64,000 nucleotides of DNA from Zavarzinia marina. Lineage in GTDB: Bacteria; Pseudomonadota; Alphaproteobacteria; Zavarziniales; Zavarziniaceae. The stretch covers positions 62,001-126,000 of the forward strand of contig NZ_JAKGSB010000003.1 of the NCBI RefSeq assembly GCF_021568905.1. Reading direction: 5' to 3'. Positions within the stretch are counted from its first letter, which is position 1. Each line of letters starts with the position of its first letter. This document shows, in pieces, positions 34,760 to 43,219 of this stretch. A program made the position numbers and the translations under genes. The notes beneath the pieces were generated by a model, which did not search any database, was not told where the DNA came from, and saw only the letters and a list, made by a program, of their open reading frames with translations.

Positions 34760-36631
34760 TCAGCGCTTGCCCGGAGGGCGGCCGCCGGTCGGATTGCCCG
34801 AGCGGCCGGGGGTCGGGGCCTTGGCCTTCCTGCCCGCCTTGTCGCCGTTGGCGGCACCCGCCTCGACGGGCGCGGCGGCGGTGATCATCGGCGGCGTCTG
34901 GCGCCGGATCATCCATTGCTGGGCGATCGACAGCAGGTTGTTCCACGTCCAGTAGATCACCAGGCCGGCCGGGAAGCTGGCCAGGAAGAAGGTGAAGACG
35001 ATCGGCAGGAACATGAAGATGCGCTGCTGCACCGGATCGGGCGGCGCCGGATTCATCTTCTGCTGCATCCACATGGAAATGCCCATGAGGATCGGCCAGA
35101 CGCCGAGCGCCAGGAAGCCCGGCGGATCCCAGGGGATCGCGCCGAAGAGATTCAGCACATGGGTCGGATCGGGCGCCGAAAGATCCTGGATCCAGCCGAA
35201 GAAGGGGGCATGGCGCATCTCGATGGTGACGTAGAGCACCTTGTAGAGCGAGAAGAACACCGGGATCTGCACCAGGATCGGCAGGCAGCCGGCCAGCGGG
35301 TTGATCTTCTCGCGCTTGTAGAGCGCCATCAGTTCCTGTTGCTGGCGCGCCTTGTCGTCGGCGAAACGCTCGCGCAGGCGCTGCATCTCGGGCTGCACGT
35401 CCTTCATCTTGTTCATCGCCCGGTAGGATTTGTTGGCCAGCGGGTAGAACAGGCCCTTGATGATCAGGGTCAGGATCAGGATGGCGACGCCGAAATTGCC
35501 GACCATGCGGTAGAGGAAGTCGAGGATCAGGAAGATCGGCTTCGTCAGGAAGAAGAACCAGCCGAAATCGACGGCATATTCGAACATGGCGATGCCGAGA
35601 TCGTCGCGATAGGCCTGCAGCAGGTCGACGATCTTGGCGCCGGCGAACAGCCGATGGGTGGCGACGCCGATGGTGCCGGGCACGACCGTGGTCGCGTCGC
35701 CGACATAGGACACTTCATAGCGGTCGCGATTGCCGTAATGGACGTGGTCGAAGGTGCCGGTGATGGCGGCATCCTGGGCCGGGATCACGGCCGCCAGCCA
35801 GTATTTGTCGGTGATGCCGATCCAGCCGCCGGTCGATTTGGTGGCGGGCGGGTTCTCTTCGCGCAGGTCCTTGTAGTCGTGTTCCTGGACCTTGCCGTTC
35901 AGGACGCCGATCGGGCCTTCGTGCAGGATGAACAGGCCTTCGGTCTCGGGCGTCTCGATGCGCACCACGTCGGCGCGGGGATAGAGGGCGACGGCGCCGC
36001 CGGTCCTGTTCTCGACCCGGTCCTCGATCGTGAACATGTAGTTGGCGTCGAGGCCGATGACGCGGGTGAAGATCAGGCCTTCGCCATTGTCCCAGGTCAG
36101 GGTCACGGGCGTCGTCTCGGTCAGCTTGCCCGAACCTGTCCAGAGCGTATCGGGCCCCGGCAGCTTCACCGTGGCGCCGGCCGGCGCCGACCAGCCGAAA
36201 TCGGCGAAATAGGGGGCGAGCGAGGCGAGCGGCGAGAGCAGCTTGATCTCAGGGCTGTCGGGATCGACGGTCTCGCGGTAGTCGCGCAGGGTGACGTCGT
36301 CGATGCGCGCGCCGCGCAGCGCGATCGAGCCGTGCAGCTTTCCGGTCTCGATGGCGATCCGGGGCGACAGCGCCAGCGCATCGGCGCGCTCCATCAGCAC
36401 GTCGGGGCCGACCAGCTCGCCGTTGCCGGCGGGGGCCGCCGGGCTGCCGGGCGCGGGCGCCGCTGCCGGCGTGGCGGGGGTCGCGGGCGCGGCGGCCGGG
36501 GTGCCCGACGTCGCTGTCGCCGTTTCGGGCGCGGGCGCCGGCGGCATGATGACGTCCGAGAAATACTGGAAGCCCAGCATGATCACGAGCGAAAGGCCGA
36601 GTGCGAGAAGAAGATTGCGGTTTTCGAACAT
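34760..36631 (-). CDS. yidC: Membrane protein insertase YidC
   Basis: A 623-residue insertase. FENRNLLLALGLSLVIMLGFQYF is the first membrane helix. A long Ala/Pro-rich linker (about 32-65) and a periplasmic beta-rich domain follow. The conserved C-terminal core includes the helix pair with LKGLFYPLANKSYRAMNKMKDVQPEMQRLRERF. The tail is basic and Gly-rich. It inserts inner-membrane proteins, alone or with SecYEG. ATG 36631 (AGGTG upstream) overlaps the yidD stop by one base; a GTG at 36640 is less likely. Confidence 0.95.
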   Translation of the reverse strand: MFENRNLLLALGLSLVIMLGFQYFSDVIMPPAPAPETATATSGTPAAAPATPATPAAAPAPGSPAAPAGNGELVGPDVLMERADALALSPRIAIETGKLHGSIALRGARIDDVTLRDYRETVDPDSPEIKLLSPLASLAPYFADFGWSAPAGATVKLPGPDTLWTGSGKLTETTPVTLTWDNGEGLIFTRVIGLDANYMFTIEDRVENRTGGAVALYPRADVVRIETPETEGLFILHEGPIGVLNGKVQEHDYKDLREENPPATKSTGGWIGITDKYWLAAVIPAQDAAITGTFDHVHYGNRDRYEVSYVGDATTVVPGTIGVATHRLFAGAKIVDLLQAYRDDLGIAMFEYAVDFGWFFFLTKPIFLILDFLYRMVGNFGVAILILTLIIKGLFYPLANKSYRAMNKMKDVQPEMQRLRERFADDKARQQQELMALYKREKINPLAGCLPILVQIPVFFSLYKVLYVTIEMRHAPFFGWIQDLSAPDPTHVLNLFGAIPWDPPGFLALGVWPILMGISMWMQQKMNPAPPDPVQQRIFMFLPIVFTFFLASFPAGLVIYWTWNNLLSIAQQWMIRRQTPPMITAAAPVEAGAANGDKAGRKAKAPTPGRSGNPTGGRPPGKR

Positions 36632-36945
36632 CACCGGCACCTGTGGGCGTGATGGGGGGCTCCGCCGCCCTTGGACGACGCGGGACTGGGAGAATGGCCT
36701 GGGGACCGGCGCGGCGGCACCGGGTCATAGCCGTGACCGCCCCAGGGATGGCAGCGGCACAGCCGGCGCACTGTCAGGGTGCTGCCCCGGACCGGGCCGT
36801 GGACCCGCAGCGCCTCGAGGGCATATTCGGAACAGCTCGGCATGTAGCGGCAGGCCGGCGGCATGGCGGGCGAGATCAGATAGCGCCAGACCAGGACCGG
36901 CAGGCTGAGGATCCGCGCCAGAAGCCGGGACAGCGAGGCGGTCAT
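36631..36945 (-). CDS. yidD: Membrane protein insertion efficiency factor YidD
   Basis: A 104-residue protein. An amphipathic N-terminus (ILSLPVLVWRYLIS) is followed by the conserved cysteine motif ACRYMPSCSEYALEALRVHG and LCRCHPWGGHGYDPVP, which define the family. It assists YidC-dependent insertion. It overlaps rnpA by 4 bp (ATGA) and yidC by 1 bp, in the classic rpmH-rnpA-yidD-yidC order. Confidence 0.95.
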   Translation of the reverse strand: MTASLSRLLARILSLPVLVWRYLISPAMPPACRYMPSCSEYALEALRVHGPVRGSTLTVRRLCRCHPWGGHGYDPVPPRRSPGHSPSPASSKGGGAPHHAHRCR

Positions 36946-37376
36946 GGCCGCGCCTCCCGCAGCAGCCGCAGACGACCGAGCGCGGTCGTCAGATCCTCGC
37001 GCAGCAGCGCGAACGACCGGGTCGCTGTTTCCTGGCGGGCGATGAGAACATAGTCGATGCCGCCCTGGGCCCGGCGGGCGACGACATCGGCCGCCAGTGC
37101 GCGCAGCCGGCGCTTGGCCCTGTTGCGGGTGACGGCATTGCCGACCTTGCGCGAGGCCGTGAAGCCGACGCGGGCGGCGGCGGGATCGGAATCGGGGCGG
37201 GCCATGGCCTGCAGCATCAGGCCCGGGGTCGTGAACTTTCGCCTTGCCCCTGCCACCGCCAAGAACTCCTGCCGTGTCTTCAGGCGAACGAGCCGCAGCG
37301 GCGCCACCGTCCCTTGCGCGGGGCCGGCTTGCGGCTGCGGCTGATCCTCAGAGGCCGGCCCCTGCATGGCCGGCAC
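36942..37376 (-). CDS. rnpA: Ribonuclease P protein component
   Basis: A 144-residue basic protein that aids RNase P RNA in maturing tRNA 5' ends. RVGFTASRKVGNAVTRNRAKRRLRALA contains the RNR RNA-binding signature. The N-terminus has an extra Gln/Pro-rich stretch before LKTRQEFLAV; starts at 37376 or 37367 are both possible. It begins 4 bp after rpmH and overlaps yidD. Confidence 0.93.
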   Translation of the reverse strand: MPAMQGPASEDQPQPQAGPAQGTVAPLRLVRLKTRQEFLAVAGARRKFTTPGLMLQAMARPDSDPAAARVGFTASRKVGNAVTRNRAKRRLRALAADVVARRAQGGIDYVLIARQETATRSFALLREDLTTALGRLRLLREARP

Positions 37377-37380
37377 GCCG

Positions 37381-37515
37381 TCAGGCCGAGAGACGCTTGC
37401 GACCCTTGGCGCGACGGCGCGCGATCACGACACGGCCGCCGACGGTCGACATGCGCGCACGAAAACCATGGCGGCGCTTGCGCACGATGGCGCTGGGTTG
37501 ATAGGTCCGCTTCAC
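37381..37515 (-). CDS. rpmH: Ribosomal protein bL34
   Basis: A 44-residue, highly basic protein. It begins [20 protein letters not shown] after the initiator and ends [12 protein letters not shown], the full bL34 pattern. Start is GTG 37515 with TGGAG 8 nt upstream. A longer in-frame reading to 37623 adds unrelated residues and is wrong. First gene of the rnpA-yidD-yidC cluster. Confidence 0.97.
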   Translation of the reverse strand: MKRTYQPSAIVRKRRHGFRARMSTVGGRVVIARRRAKGRKRLSA

Positions 37516-37822
37516 CGGATGACTCCATTGCTCAAGGGGGCGCGCGGGAGGGCGCCGCCGCCGAAAAACGAGCCCCGGTCTATACGAGGGCTTGGCGCCG
37601 AAGTCAACCGGAGTCCCCGGCACCGTCCTGTATCGCAGGGAACAGGTGCTTTCTCCTGCCTGCTGATATCAAATCCAGGCACCCGGAGATTGCGGTGGCG
37701 AGTCGCCCAAGGCGCGGCAGTCATCACCACAGGCCCCCGGGATGCGTGATCGGTGTCTTCCCGTTCAATGGGCCGAGGGGGTCCCAGGGCGGGTTACGGG
37801 GCCGGTGGCCCAGGGGGACGAT
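37516..37822. other. Intergenic region between divergent rpmH and the RTX gene
   Basis: It holds the rpmH leader and the RTX promoter region. A dyad GCAGGGAACAGG / CCTGCCTGC lies near 37635-37663. I see no gene, and no strong consensus promoter can be assigned. Confidence 0.5.
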
Positions 37823-40800
37823 ATGGCTGACATTCGTGGTACCACTTCCGGCGAGACGCTGGACGGCGCCGATGGCGTCACCAGCAAGCCCGACGACATC
37901 TATGGTCGCGGCGGCAGCGACAGGATCTTCGGCCTCGGCGGCGACGATTTCATCGCCGACGGCGCCTGGAGCAGCGGCCCGGCCCGCACCGTCTTCAATT
38001 TCGCCACCCACGGCTTCGCCGACTGGAGCAGCGGCGGCAACGACGAATTCCATGGCGGCTCCGGCGACGACGTGATCTTCGGCGACGGCGGCAACGACAA
38101 ACTCTTCGGCGACGCCGACGACGACATCCTGCACGGCGGCGCGGGCAACGACACGCTCGACGGCGGCTCGGGCGACGACATCCTGTTCGACGACAGCGGC
38201 AATGAAATCATCATCGGCGGCTCCGGCACCGACACGGTACGCTTCGACGGCGGTACCGGCGACGCGGAGCCGAATGATTCCGAGCCCCTCTTCCCGGCGG
38301 GCCTGAAGGGCATCTTCGTCGACATGGAGGCGGGCCGCTCCGGCTTTGCCTTCACCAACAGCGCGAACAACAGCCTTTTCGACGTCAGCTACGACAGCGT
38401 CGAAATCTTCGAGATGAGCAAGACCTTCGACCATGACGACGAATTCCATGGCGACGATACGGCTCAGATCGTGCGCGGCTTCGGCGGCGACGACGTTCTG
38501 GAGGGCCGGGGCGGCGCCGACACGCTCGATGGCGGCGAAGGCAACGACACCGCCTCCTACGAAAGCGCGCCGCGCGGCGTGACGGTCTCCATCCGCAGCA
38601 CCGATCTGCGGCAGATCTCGGGCAATTCCGACGAATTCCTCGACCGCCTGATCAGCATCGAGAATCTGACCGGCTCGAAATTCGACGACAGGCTCTTCGG
38701 CGGCGACGGCGCCAATATCTTGAAGGGTCTCGGCGGCGACGATCTCCTCGGCACCGATAAGGGCGCCGACCGGCTCGACGGCGGCAGCGGGCGGGACACC
38801 GCCGACTATCAGGGCTCGACCGCCGCGATCACCATTTCGACCGACGGCTCGGCCGGCACCGGCGGCTTCGCCGCGGGCGACCGCCTGACCTCCATCGAAA
38901 ACATCATCGGCTCGGCCTTCAACGACCTGATCTCGGGCGACAGCCGCGCCATCGACAATGTCCTCGAGGGCCGCGACGGCAACGACACCCTGCGCGGCTT
39001 CGCCGGCGACGACACCCTGGCCGGCGGCCTCGGCGCCAATCAGCTCGAAGGCGGCACGGGCACCGACACCGCCAGCTACCGCGACCTGACCAGCGCGGTC
39101 AGCGTCGTGCTGCAGGATTTCGGCAGCGGCGGCAGTGCCTCCGCCACCGGCGTCAGCGACCGCATCTTCGAGGTCGAGAACGTCGACGGCACCGATTTCG
39201 ACGATTTCGTCCTGGCCGACGACGGCGTCAACCGCCTGCGCGGCTTCGACGGCGACGACGACCTGCGCGGCCTCGCGGGCGAGGACACGCTAGAGGGCGG
39301 CGACGGCGACGACATCCTGATGGGCGGCGAGAACGGCGACGTCATCGACGGCGGCGCCGGCATCGACACCGCGACCTATCGCCTGTCGGTGAAGCCGGTC
39401 CACGTCGACCTCACCCTCGGCGCCGGCTTCACCGGCGAGGCGCGGAACGACACGCTGTTCTCGATCGAAAACCTGATCGGCTCCGGCGGGGACGACATCC
39501 TGATCGGCAACAAGGGCGCCAACGACCTCAGCGGCCTGAACGGCGACGACCTGCTGATCGGCGGGGCCGGCGGCGACAGGCTGATCGGCGGCAGCGGCTT
39601 CGATACCGCGTCCTACGAGACGGCGTCGAGCGGCATCACCCTCGATCTCGTCGATCCGACGGTAAACCGGGGCGACGCCGCGGGCGACACATTCTCCTCG
39701 ATCGAGCGTTTCGTCGGCTCGGACTTCGGCGACTTCATGGGCGGCAACGACGACGCCAACACCTTCGACGGCGGCGCCGGCGACGACAAGATCTTCGGGC
39801 GCTGGGGCGACGATGTCGTCCACGGCGGCGACGGCAACGACGTGATCGACGGCGGCGGCTGGAACGACACGCTGTTCGGCGACGCCGGCAACGACGTGCT
39901 GATCGGCGGCGCCGGCGCGGATGCCATGGACGGCGGCGAGGGTACCGACTTCGCCTCCTACGAGACCGCGACCGGGCCGGTCGCCGTCGACATGAACGAT
40001 CCCGGCTTCGGCCGGGGCGATGCCGCCGGCGACACCTTCACTTCGATCGAAGTCGTCGTCGGCTCGGCCTCGAACGACGAGATCCGGGGCCTGCGGGACC
40101 AGTCCATGATGCTGCAGGGCGGCGGCGGCGACGACATCCTGGTCGGCGGCGATCGCGCCGACGTGCTGGAGGGCAATTCGGGCGACGACGTGCTGATCGG
40201 CGGCGCCGGTGGCGACACGCTGCGCGGCGGCTCCGGCACCGACGTGGCGTCCTACGAGAATTCGACCCGCAGCGTGATCCTCGATCTCCATGCTCCCGGC
40301 CTCAACGGCGGCGACGCCCAGGGCGACACTTTCGATTCGATCGAGATCTTCCGGGGCTCGAACAACATCGACATCTTCATCGGCAACGACCAGAACCTGA
40401 GCTTCGAGGGGCTGGCCGGCAACGACCTCTTCCTCGCCGGCAGCGGCAAGGAGAGCTTCTCGGGCGGGCTCGGCTTCGATGCCGTCTCCTACGCGCTGGC
40501 CGATCAGGGCGTGCTCATCGATTTCGGCAATCCGGCTGCCAACACCGGCTTTGCCGCCGGCGACAGCTTTTCCTCGATCGAGGTCGTCCGTGGTTCCAAT
40601 TTCGCCGACGAGATGCGCGGCGGCGCCGGCGACGATTCCTTCGAAGGTGCGGACGGCGACGATCTGCTGGTGGGCGGCGCCGGTGACGACACGCTGGTGG
40701 GCGCCGGCGGCGACGATACGCTGGTCGGCGGCGAAGGGGCCGATACGCTCAATGGCGACGAGGGCGTGGACACGGCCTCCTATGCCGACTCCGCCGGTGT

Positions 40801-41431
40801 CACCGTCGCCCTCGACGGCAGCCTGGCCGGGACCGGCGACGCGGCCGGCGACACGTTCATCGACGTCGAGAATCTGATCGGCTCGCGCACCGGCGCCAAC
40901 AACCTGCGCGGCGATGCCGGCGCCAACCTGCTGATCGGCGGCGACGCCGTCGACAAGATCGAGGGCGGCGGCGGGCGGGACACGCTCGACGGCGGCGCCG
41001 GCAACGACCGTCTCTTCGGCCTGGCGGACCAGGACACCCTGCGCGGCGGCGCCGGCGACGATCGCCTGTTCGGTGGCGGCGAGAACGACATCCTGCTGGG
41101 CGGCGACGGCGACGACGAACTGTCGGGCGGCAACAACCGCGACACCCTGCGCGGCGATGCCGGCAACGACATCCTGATCGGCGGCGGTCACGAGGACCGC
41201 TTCCTGTTCGCGACACGCAATTTCGGCCACGACACGATCGCGGACTGGCAGGACGGCATCGATACGCTGCAGGTCAGGTCGGCCGTGGCCGACGACATCG
41301 CGGATTTCGCGATCACCGGCAACGGCACCGATGTGGTGACCCTGACCCTGATCGCGGACCCGAGCAGCGTGATCGAAATCCACGGCGCCGCGCCCTTCAC
41401 GATCACGGCGGGCGACTTCGATTTCGTCTGA
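37823..41431 (+). CDS. RTX calcium-binding repeat protein
   Basis: A 1202-residue acidic protein. Blocks of GGxGxDxL nonapeptides that bind Ca2+ alternate with about nine copies of a 45-residue module. The module starts S/T/D-Y-E/x and ends IExxxGSxxxDxxxG (for example TASYETASSGITL ... SSIERFVGSDFGDFMGG). The protein ends with a short hydrophobic acidic tail (TAGDFDFV), as in type I secretion substrates. There is no N-terminal signal. It is probably secreted and folds on binding calcium. No catalytic domain is visible and no type I secretion genes are nearby. ATG 37823 has AGGGGGA upstream. Confidence 0.88.
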   Translation: MADIRGTTSGETLDGADGVTSKPDDIYGRGGSDRIFGLGGDDFIADGAWSSGPARTVFNFATHGFADWSSGGNDEFHGGSGDDVIFGDGGNDKLFGDADDDILHGGAGNDTLDGGSGDDILFDDSGNEIIIGGSGTDTVRFDGGTGDAEPNDSEPLFPAGLKGIFVDMEAGRSGFAFTNSANNSLFDVSYDSVEIFEMSKTFDHDDEFHGDDTAQIVRGFGGDDVLEGRGGADTLDGGEGNDTASYESAPRGVTVSIRSTDLRQISGNSDEFLDRLISIENLTGSKFDDRLFGGDGANILKGLGGDDLLGTDKGADRLDGGSGRDTADYQGSTAAITISTDGSAGTGGFAAGDRLTSIENIIGSAFNDLISGDSRAIDNVLEGRDGNDTLRGFAGDDTLAGGLGANQLEGGTGTDTASYRDLTSAVSVVLQDFGSGGSASATGVSDRIFEVENVDGTDFDDFVLADDGVNRLRGFDGDDDLRGLAGEDTLEGGDGDDILMGGENGDVIDGGAGIDTATYRLSVKPVHVDLTLGAGFTGEARNDTLFSIENLIGSGGDDILIGNKGANDLSGLNGDDLLIGGAGGDRLIGGSGFDTASYETASSGITLDLVDPTVNRGDAAGDTFSSIERFVGSDFGDFMGGNDDANTFDGGAGDDKIFGRWGDDVVHGGDGNDVIDGGGWNDTLFGDAGNDVLIGGAGADAMDGGEGTDFASYETATGPVAVDMNDPGFGRGDAAGDTFTSIEVVVGSASNDEIRGLRDQSMMLQGGGGDDILVGGDRADVLEGNSGDDVLIGGAGGDTLRGGSGTDVASYENSTRSVILDLHAPGLNGGDAQGDTFDSIEIFRGSNNIDIFIGNDQNLSFEGLAGNDLFLAGSGKESFSGGLGFDAVSYALADQGVLIDFGNPAANTGFAAGDSFSSIEVVRGSNFADEMRGGAGDDSFEGADGDDLLVGGAGDDTLVGAGGDDTLVGGEGADTLNGDEGVDTASYADSAGVTVALDGSLAGTGDAAGDTFIDVENLIGSRTGANNLRGDAGANLLIGGDAVDKIEGGGGRDTLDGGAGNDRLFGLADQDTLRGGAGDDRLFGGGENDILLGGDGDDELSGGNNRDTLRGDAGNDILIGGGHEDRFLFATRNFGHDTIADWQDGIDTLQVRSAVADDIADFAITGNGTDVVTLTLIADPSSVIEIHGAAPFTITAGDFDFV

Positions 41432-41536
41432 TCGCGTGCAAAGGCCTCCGATTCGCCTGTTTCGCTTCATTCTCCCGGGAACGCGTCCTATTCTGCATTG
41501 CAACCAGGAGACAAAGCGGCGAATCGGGGGCACGGC

Positions 41537-42175
41537 ATGGCGAAGGTTGTAACGGTCGCGCAGCAGAAGGGTGGTGCCGGCAAGACCACCGTGGCCGCCC
41601 ATCTGGCGGTGGCCCTGGCCGAAAAGGGCCACAGGGTGGTGGTGGTCGACACCGACCCGCAGCAGAGTCTGGCGGCATGGGTCCGGGTCCGTGCCGCCTT
41701 CGGCGTCGGCGACGTGCCGATGACCGTGAAGGCGGCGCCGGGCTGGAAGGCGGGCCCGGAGATCGATCGGGCGAAGCGCGAGGCCGACATCGTCGTGGTC
41801 GACAGTCCGCCCCATACCGAAAGCACGGCGAAGACCGCGATCCGCGCCGCCGACCTGATGCTCGTCCCGCTCCAGCTTTCGCCCATGGACATGTGGGCGA
41901 CCAAGCCGACGCTCGATCTCGCCGCCTCCAGCAAGGTCGCCTTCATGCTGGTGCTGAACCGGGTGGCGCCACGCGGCAATCTGAACGAACAGGTGATGAA
42001 GGAAATCGCCAAGGCCGGCTATCCGGTCGCCATGGCCCGTCTCGGCAATCGCACCGCCTTCGCCGCCAGCCTGCTCGACGGCGTCGGCGTGACCGAGGCG
42101 CAGTCGCGCAGCACGGCGGCGGAAGAGATCCGCGCCCTCGCCCTCGAAGTGGCGGAGCGCCTGGGCTTCTCGTGA
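41537..42175 (+). CDS. ParA/MinD-like ATPase
   Basis: A 212-residue P-loop ATPase. The deviant Walker A is QQKGGAGKTT, with both signature lysines, followed by VVVDTDPQQSLAAW and a Walker B-like ADIVVVDSPPH. Homologs position plasmids, chromosomes or protein clusters on the nucleoid. There is no ParB partner here, so it is an orphan. ATG 41537 is preceded by GGGGG. It overlaps the next gene by 4 bp, which links it to an aminopeptidase rather than to segregation genes. Confidence 0.85.
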   Translation: MAKVVTVAQQKGGAGKTTVAAHLAVALAEKGHRVVVVDTDPQQSLAAWVRVRAAFGVGDVPMTVKAAPGWKAGPEIDRAKREADIVVVDSPPHTESTAKTAIRAADLMLVPLQLSPMDMWATKPTLDLAASSKVAFMLVLNRVAPRGNLNEQVMKEIAKAGYPVAMARLGNRTAFAASLLDGVGVTEAQSRSTAAEEIRALALEVAERLGFS

Positions 42176-43209
42176 CGGGCCATCCCGTGCCGGGCCTTCC
42201 TGCCCCGGGTCGGCGCAATCTGATCACCGACGTCGCCGGGCTGCGGGTCGGCAATGCCGAGGATGCGGCGGTGCGCAGCGGCTGCACCGTGCTGCTGCCC
42301 GACCGGCCGGCGGTCATGGCCGTCGATCAGCGCGGCGGCGCCCCCGGCACGCGCGAGACGGACAGTCTCGATCCCGCCAATTTCCTCGAGAGTTTCCATG
42401 CCCTGGTGCTGTCCGGCGGTTCCGTCTTCGGGCTCGGGGCGGCGGACGGGGTGACGGCGGCGCTTTCGGCGGCCGGCACCGGCATCGCCATCGGCGGCGC
42501 GCCCATGGCGGTGCCCGTGGTGCCCTCCGCCATTCTCTTCGATCTCGGCAATGGCGGCGACAAGGCCTGGGGCGTGGAGCCGCCCTATCGCCGGCTCGGC
42601 ATGGCGGCGCTGGCGAAGGCCGGTGGCGATTTCGCGCTGGGCAATGCGGGCGCCGGCTTCGGCGCGATCTGCGGCCGCCTGAAGGGCGGGCTCGGCTCCG
42701 CCTCCGTGGTGGTCGACGGGATCGAGGTCGGCGCCCTGGTCGCGGACAATGCGGTCGGCAGTGCCCTGATGCCGGAAAGCCCGGTGTTCTGGTCCCATGC
42801 CCTCGAATGGCAGGGCGAATTCGGCGGCCGCAAGCCGGGCCCGGAAGAGGCGGCGCGCCCGCCCGCCTACGACCTGCCGGCGGATGGCAAGATCGTCATG
42901 GGCGGCCATACCACGATCGCCGTGGTGGCGACCAATGTCGCACTGACCAAGGCCCAGGCGAAACGCTTCGCCATGATGGCGCAGGACGGCCTGGCCCGGG
43001 CCCTGCGCCCGAGCCACACGCCGTTCGACGGCGATACGGTCTTCGCCGTCTCGACCGGGGCGGTGCCGCTCGACGGCCCGCCGGCGCTCGCCATCGCCCG
43101 TCTCGGCCATCTGGCGGCCGATTGTCTGGCCCGCGCCGTGGCGCGCGGCGTCTATGAAGCGGAGAGTCTCGGCGGCGTGCCGAGCTATCGCGAGCGCTGG
43201 GCCCTATAG
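42172..43209 (+). CDS. P1 family peptidase (DmpA/NylC-like, N-terminal nucleophile hydrolase)
   Basis: A 345-residue protein. Family blocks are DVAGLRVGNAED, VLSGGSVFGLGAADGV, GGLGSASVV and VVATNVALTKAQAKRFAMMAQDGLARALRPSHTPFDGDT. In NylC-type members self-cleavage occurs before a Thr that becomes the N-terminal nucleophile. The equivalent here is probably Thr247 in GGHTTIAVVATN, although the preceding residue is His246 instead of Asn. Substrate may be beta-peptides, D-amino esters or oligoamides. GTG 42172 overlaps the ParA stop (GTGA). Converges on a lipoprotein gene, 10 bp apart. Confidence 0.85.
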   Translation: MTGHPVPGLPAPGRRNLITDVAGLRVGNAEDAAVRSGCTVLLPDRPAVMAVDQRGGAPGTRETDSLDPANFLESFHALVLSGGSVFGLGAADGVTAALSAAGTGIAIGGAPMAVPVVPSAILFDLGNGGDKAWGVEPPYRRLGMAALAKAGGDFALGNAGAGFGAICGRLKGGLGSASVVVDGIEVGALVADNAVGSALMPESPVFWSHALEWQGEFGGRKPGPEEAARPPAYDLPADGKIVMGGHTTIAVVATNVALTKAQAKRFAMMAQDGLARALRPSHTPFDGDTVFAVSTGAVPLDGPPALAIARLGHLAADCLARAVARGVYEAESLGGVPSYRERWAL

Positions 43210-43219
43210 GCCGAAACGA

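Noticed and set aside
37823-41431. CRISPR or minisatellite array
   Set aside because: Repeats are codon-phased GGxGxDxL and module repeats of an RTX protein, with no spacers of constant length.
39290-41815. 841-codon minus-strand frame antisense to the RTX gene
   Set aside because: Created by the repetitive sequence read backwards; no start or family features.
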